In this document: positions 7,584 to 9,054 of the stretch, in pieces
Position numbering within the stretch: position 1 is the first letter of the stretch
How the letters are laid out: each line of letters opens with the position of its first letter
Source: Deinococcus sp.
GTDB lineage: Bacteria > Deinococcota > Deinococci > Deinococcales > Deinococcaceae
Direction of reading: 5' to 3'
DNA: 9,054 nt
Assembly: GCA_025351205.1 (NCBI GenBank)
Contig: JANXWI010000273.1
Coordinates: 1-9,054, forward strand
Notes under the pieces: generated by a model
Told to the model about the DNA's origin: nothing
The model's database searches: none
What the model saw: only the letters and a program-made list of their open reading frames with translations
Made by a program: the position numbers and the translations under genes

Positions 7584-7970
7584 ATGCCGTATGACAAATT
7601 GCAATACACTGGTGTTGAGGTCGAACCCTGTGATGAACCCCCAGAGAGTTGTCTTCGCCTGGGATTGCTGTGGGACGAGGTAAATCGGCCTCATTGCACG
7701 GTGCGGCTGACTGTAAACGAAATTGAGTCTGGCCTGCGGGCAGGGTACGTGGTGTATGAGCCGGACCCACATGAGTCGGGCGGGCGCTACCGGATTCTCT
7801 TTCAGGTGGTCCCTGCGGTGTTTGAGCGTATCACTGCGACCTCTACCGTCTGGCGGCTCATTATCGATACCAATGGAGGCAGAATGCGTCCCATCACTGT
7901 GCTTCAGGAGTCAAGAATCAGCGCCCAGCAATACTTTCTTCAGGCCATCCAAGCAGGTGAAATCGAATGA
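7584..7970 (+). CDS. Unrecognised 128-aa protein, first full gene of RHH / SecB-like operon
   Basis: I do not recognise this protein. It has no signal peptide or membrane segment. The predicted pattern is mostly beta strands (about residues 22-31, 38-47, 54-59, 68-83, 88-95) followed by one amphipathic helix near 107-124 (ESRISAQQYFLQAI). This order, strands then a C-terminal helix, is loosely like a small SecB-type or toxin-type alpha+beta fold, but no catalytic signature is visible. Start ATG 7584 has only a weak AGG nine nt upstream and follows the 36-codon ORF by 27 nt, so translation may depend on coupling. Its TGA overlaps the ATG of the RHH gene. By position it would be the effector or toxin if the operon is a TAC-like module; that is inference only. 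Confidence 0.7.
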   Translation: MPYDKLQYTGVEVEPCDEPPESCLRLGLLWDEVNRPHCTVRLTVNEIESGLRAGYVVYEPDPHESGGRYRILFQVVPAVFERITATSTVWRLIIDTNGGRMRPITVLQESRISAQQYFLQAIQAGEIE

Positions 7971-8371
7971 CCGAACCCAGAAAAATCAATAGAAAAGTTG
8001 GCGAGAATCAGGAGGTTGTGACTTTCCGGTTGCCCTCCGACCTGCTCAATGACCTTGACAAGACTGTGGCAGGAGAGCAGTCCTCGCGCACTGCCATTAT
8101 CCGCCGGGCGCTGGCGCTGTACCACCGCATGCCGGAAGGCGTGTACGTGCCGACCTCGCAGAAAACTCGTGAGAAGCTGAGGGCACTGTTCTTACAGCTA
8201 GACAGCAAACCCGCCGAAACGTTGTTGGAGGAATTGCTATGCAAGGCCGTTAACCAGGAATACGACGCTGCTACGCAGGTCATTCGGGTAGAAGGCCACT
8301 TTCGCATGCCATTTTCTACGGGTCAGCAAAAGCACCGGGCAGTGAGCGCATATCCGACAGTGCGATCATGA
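7967..8371 (+). CDS. Ribbon-helix-helix DNA-binding protein with long C-terminal tail
   Basis: A 134-aa protein. Residues 17-53 match the RHH (CopG/MetJ/Arc-like) fold: strand VVTFRLP (17-23), helix 24-34, turn, and helix SSRTAIIRRALALY (39-52). RHH dimers bind short DNA repeats through the paired strands and commonly serve as autorepressing antitoxins. The remaining 80 residues include a helical segment (64-98) and a tail (about 99-134) rich in Val, Phe and Tyr with no known domain. A simple RHH antitoxin is often shorter, so the tail needs an explanation; it could bind the partner protein or the SecB-like product. ATG 7967 overlaps the upstream stop as ATGA and is preceded by AGGTGA 6 nt upstream; the stop overlaps the next start in the same way. 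Likely self-regulation through the dyad at 7415-7430 is inferred. Confidence 0.85.
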   Translation: MTEPRKINRKVGENQEVVTFRLPSDLLNDLDKTVAGEQSSRTAIIRRALALYHRMPEGVYVPTSQKTREKLRALFLQLDSKPAETLLEELLCKAVNQEYDAATQVIRVEGHFRMPFSTGQQKHRAVSAYPTVRS

Positions 8372-8868
8372 CGGCACCTGACCGTTTGCTGCACGAGGAA
8401 GCGCAATGGCTGGCAGCTTCGATGTCCTGTCCCGGGGCCTCATGGAGCTTCCCCCAGACAGTCGGGGGACCTCTGGAAGTGCGAAACCAGTTCGAGTTCA
8501 GCTTTACAGAACATGCTCCGACCGAACTTACAGAGCAAACTCCGATAGAAATCATTTTTTCGGGAAATCTTGAACTGAAGTTATTGAATGCCGACACCAG
8601 TGAATCTATCGGCCATGCCAATTTTACCTCGCGCCTTGAAGTACTGTTGATGGAAAGTATGACTGTGGCCACGATTAGAGACGATTACTCGGTCAGGAAA
8701 GAGTTCACGGAATTCTGCGTGGCCCTTTCAGTGGGTTATCTGCGGACTTTAGTAATCCAGGCCAGTACTATGTCTGGTACAGAGTTTCAAATCGTGCTGC
8801 CACCGATTTCACTGCCCCTGATTGGAGACCTGACCCAGATCGTGTACCACCCCTCGACCCTCGTTTGA
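8368..8868 (+). CDS. SecB-like chaperone candidate, 166 aa
   Basis: A cytoplasmic protein with no signal peptide. The architecture resembles SecB: an N-terminal helix (about 5-19), strands around 39-47, 58-75 and 82-94, a mostly helical stretch, then [15 protein letters not shown] (123-137) and [10 protein letters not shown] (144-153). The last two segments parallel E. coli SecB PYARECITSMVSRG and LNLAPVNF in order and spacing. SecB holds unfolded proteins for export; SecB-like members of toxin-antitoxin-chaperone operons protect an antitoxin. The match is from remembered motifs, not a search, so the family is a moderate call. ATG 8368 overlaps the RHH gene stop (ATGA) and has no clear ribosome binding site, implying translational coupling. 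GC is low, about 38% in 8521-8580, unlike the neighbouring core genes, which suggests horizontal acquisition. Confidence 0.72.
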
Positions 8869-8983
8869 CCTTAGCCGCTGGAATCACTGTGACAGCCTCA
8901 CCAGGCAGAACCGCTACACTGTCTTTTCAGCCCTGAAGGGCGCGGCCCTGGAATCCATCCAGGAGGCCGGGGAGGACACGGTT
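8869..8983 (+). promoter_or_regulatory. Probable miaB promoter and leader
   Basis: TACACT (8915-8920) is a good -10 box; a clear -35 at 16-18 nt is not seen. The leader of about 55 nt contains GCCC-TGAA-GGGC (8930-8941) and CCTGGA-atcca-TCCAGG (8947-8963), two short perfect hairpins just before the Shine-Dalgarno sequence at 8971-8975. No terminator with a T-run follows the SecB-like gene, so readthrough from the accessory operon is possible. Confidence 0.45.
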
Positions 8984-9054
8984 ATGGTTCGGGCACATCT
9001 TATTACCTACGGCTGCCAGATGAACGAATACGACACGCACCTCGTCGAGAGCCA
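8984..9054 (+). CDS. miaB: tRNA methylthiotransferase MiaB, N-terminus only
   Basis: Only 23 codons are visible before the right edge. They begin [20 protein letters not shown], and [10 protein letters not shown] is the signature start of the UPF0004 domain of MiaB/MtaB/RimO-type enzymes, with the first cluster-binding Cys at residue 11. QMNEYD is characteristic of MiaB, the radical-SAM enzyme that converts i6A37 to ms2i6A37 in tRNAs reading UNN codons. GGAGG (8971-8975) lies 8 nt before ATG 8984, which fixes the start. The radical-SAM and TRAM domains are outside the window. The gene is probably a core gene bordering the accessory block. Confidence 0.88.

Noticed and set aside
8930..8963. 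Hairpins in the miaB leader as a terminator of the accessory operon
   Set aside because: Short stems with no following T-run, directly before the miaB ribosome binding site.

Overview
The window reads as chromosome of a high-GC Deinococcus-type bacterium. The evidence is a cysteine-free MetRS of the form I recall from Deinococcus, a miaB N-terminus of the same type, and start codons placed 6 nt after a TANNNT -10 box (6252-6257 and 7434-7439), the leaderless arrangement common in that genus. The genus is an inference from remembered protein features, not from a search.

Layout. 1-75 holds the end of an upstream unit and a strong terminator. 119-2146 (+) is metG. Four minus-strand genes follow in two groups. 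A P-loop kinase of the FlaR/topology-modulation type (3348-2785) and a TPR protein (2776-2120) form a tight pair whose tail overlaps metG. rqcH (5068-3506) encodes an NFACT ribosome-quality-control factor and is followed by an imperfect inverted repeat (3408-3503). After a 205-bp AT-rich gap come a secreted DsbA-like thiol oxidoreductase (6245-5274) and a MetX-family alpha/beta hydrolase (7331-6315), with a nested inverted repeat at their junction. 8984-9054 (+) is the start of miaB and runs off the right edge.

The accessory part is 7434-8868 (+). A TATACT box sits 6 nt before a 36-codon leaderless ORF. Three genes follow: an unrecognised 128-aa protein, a 134-aa protein with an N-terminal ribbon-helix-helix (RHH) domain and a long tail, and a 166-aa protein that resembles SecB-like chaperones. 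The last two junctions are ATGA overlaps. Parts of this block have clearly lower GC than the flanking core genes. A DNA-binding antitoxin-like protein coupled to a SecB-like protein suggests a toxin-antitoxin-chaperone (TAC)-like module in which the 128-aa protein would be the candidate toxin. This is the best candidate here for an undescribed system, but toxicity and the SecB call are both unproven.

The core genes touch translation and its quality control (metG, rqcH, miaB), but they do not form one operon.
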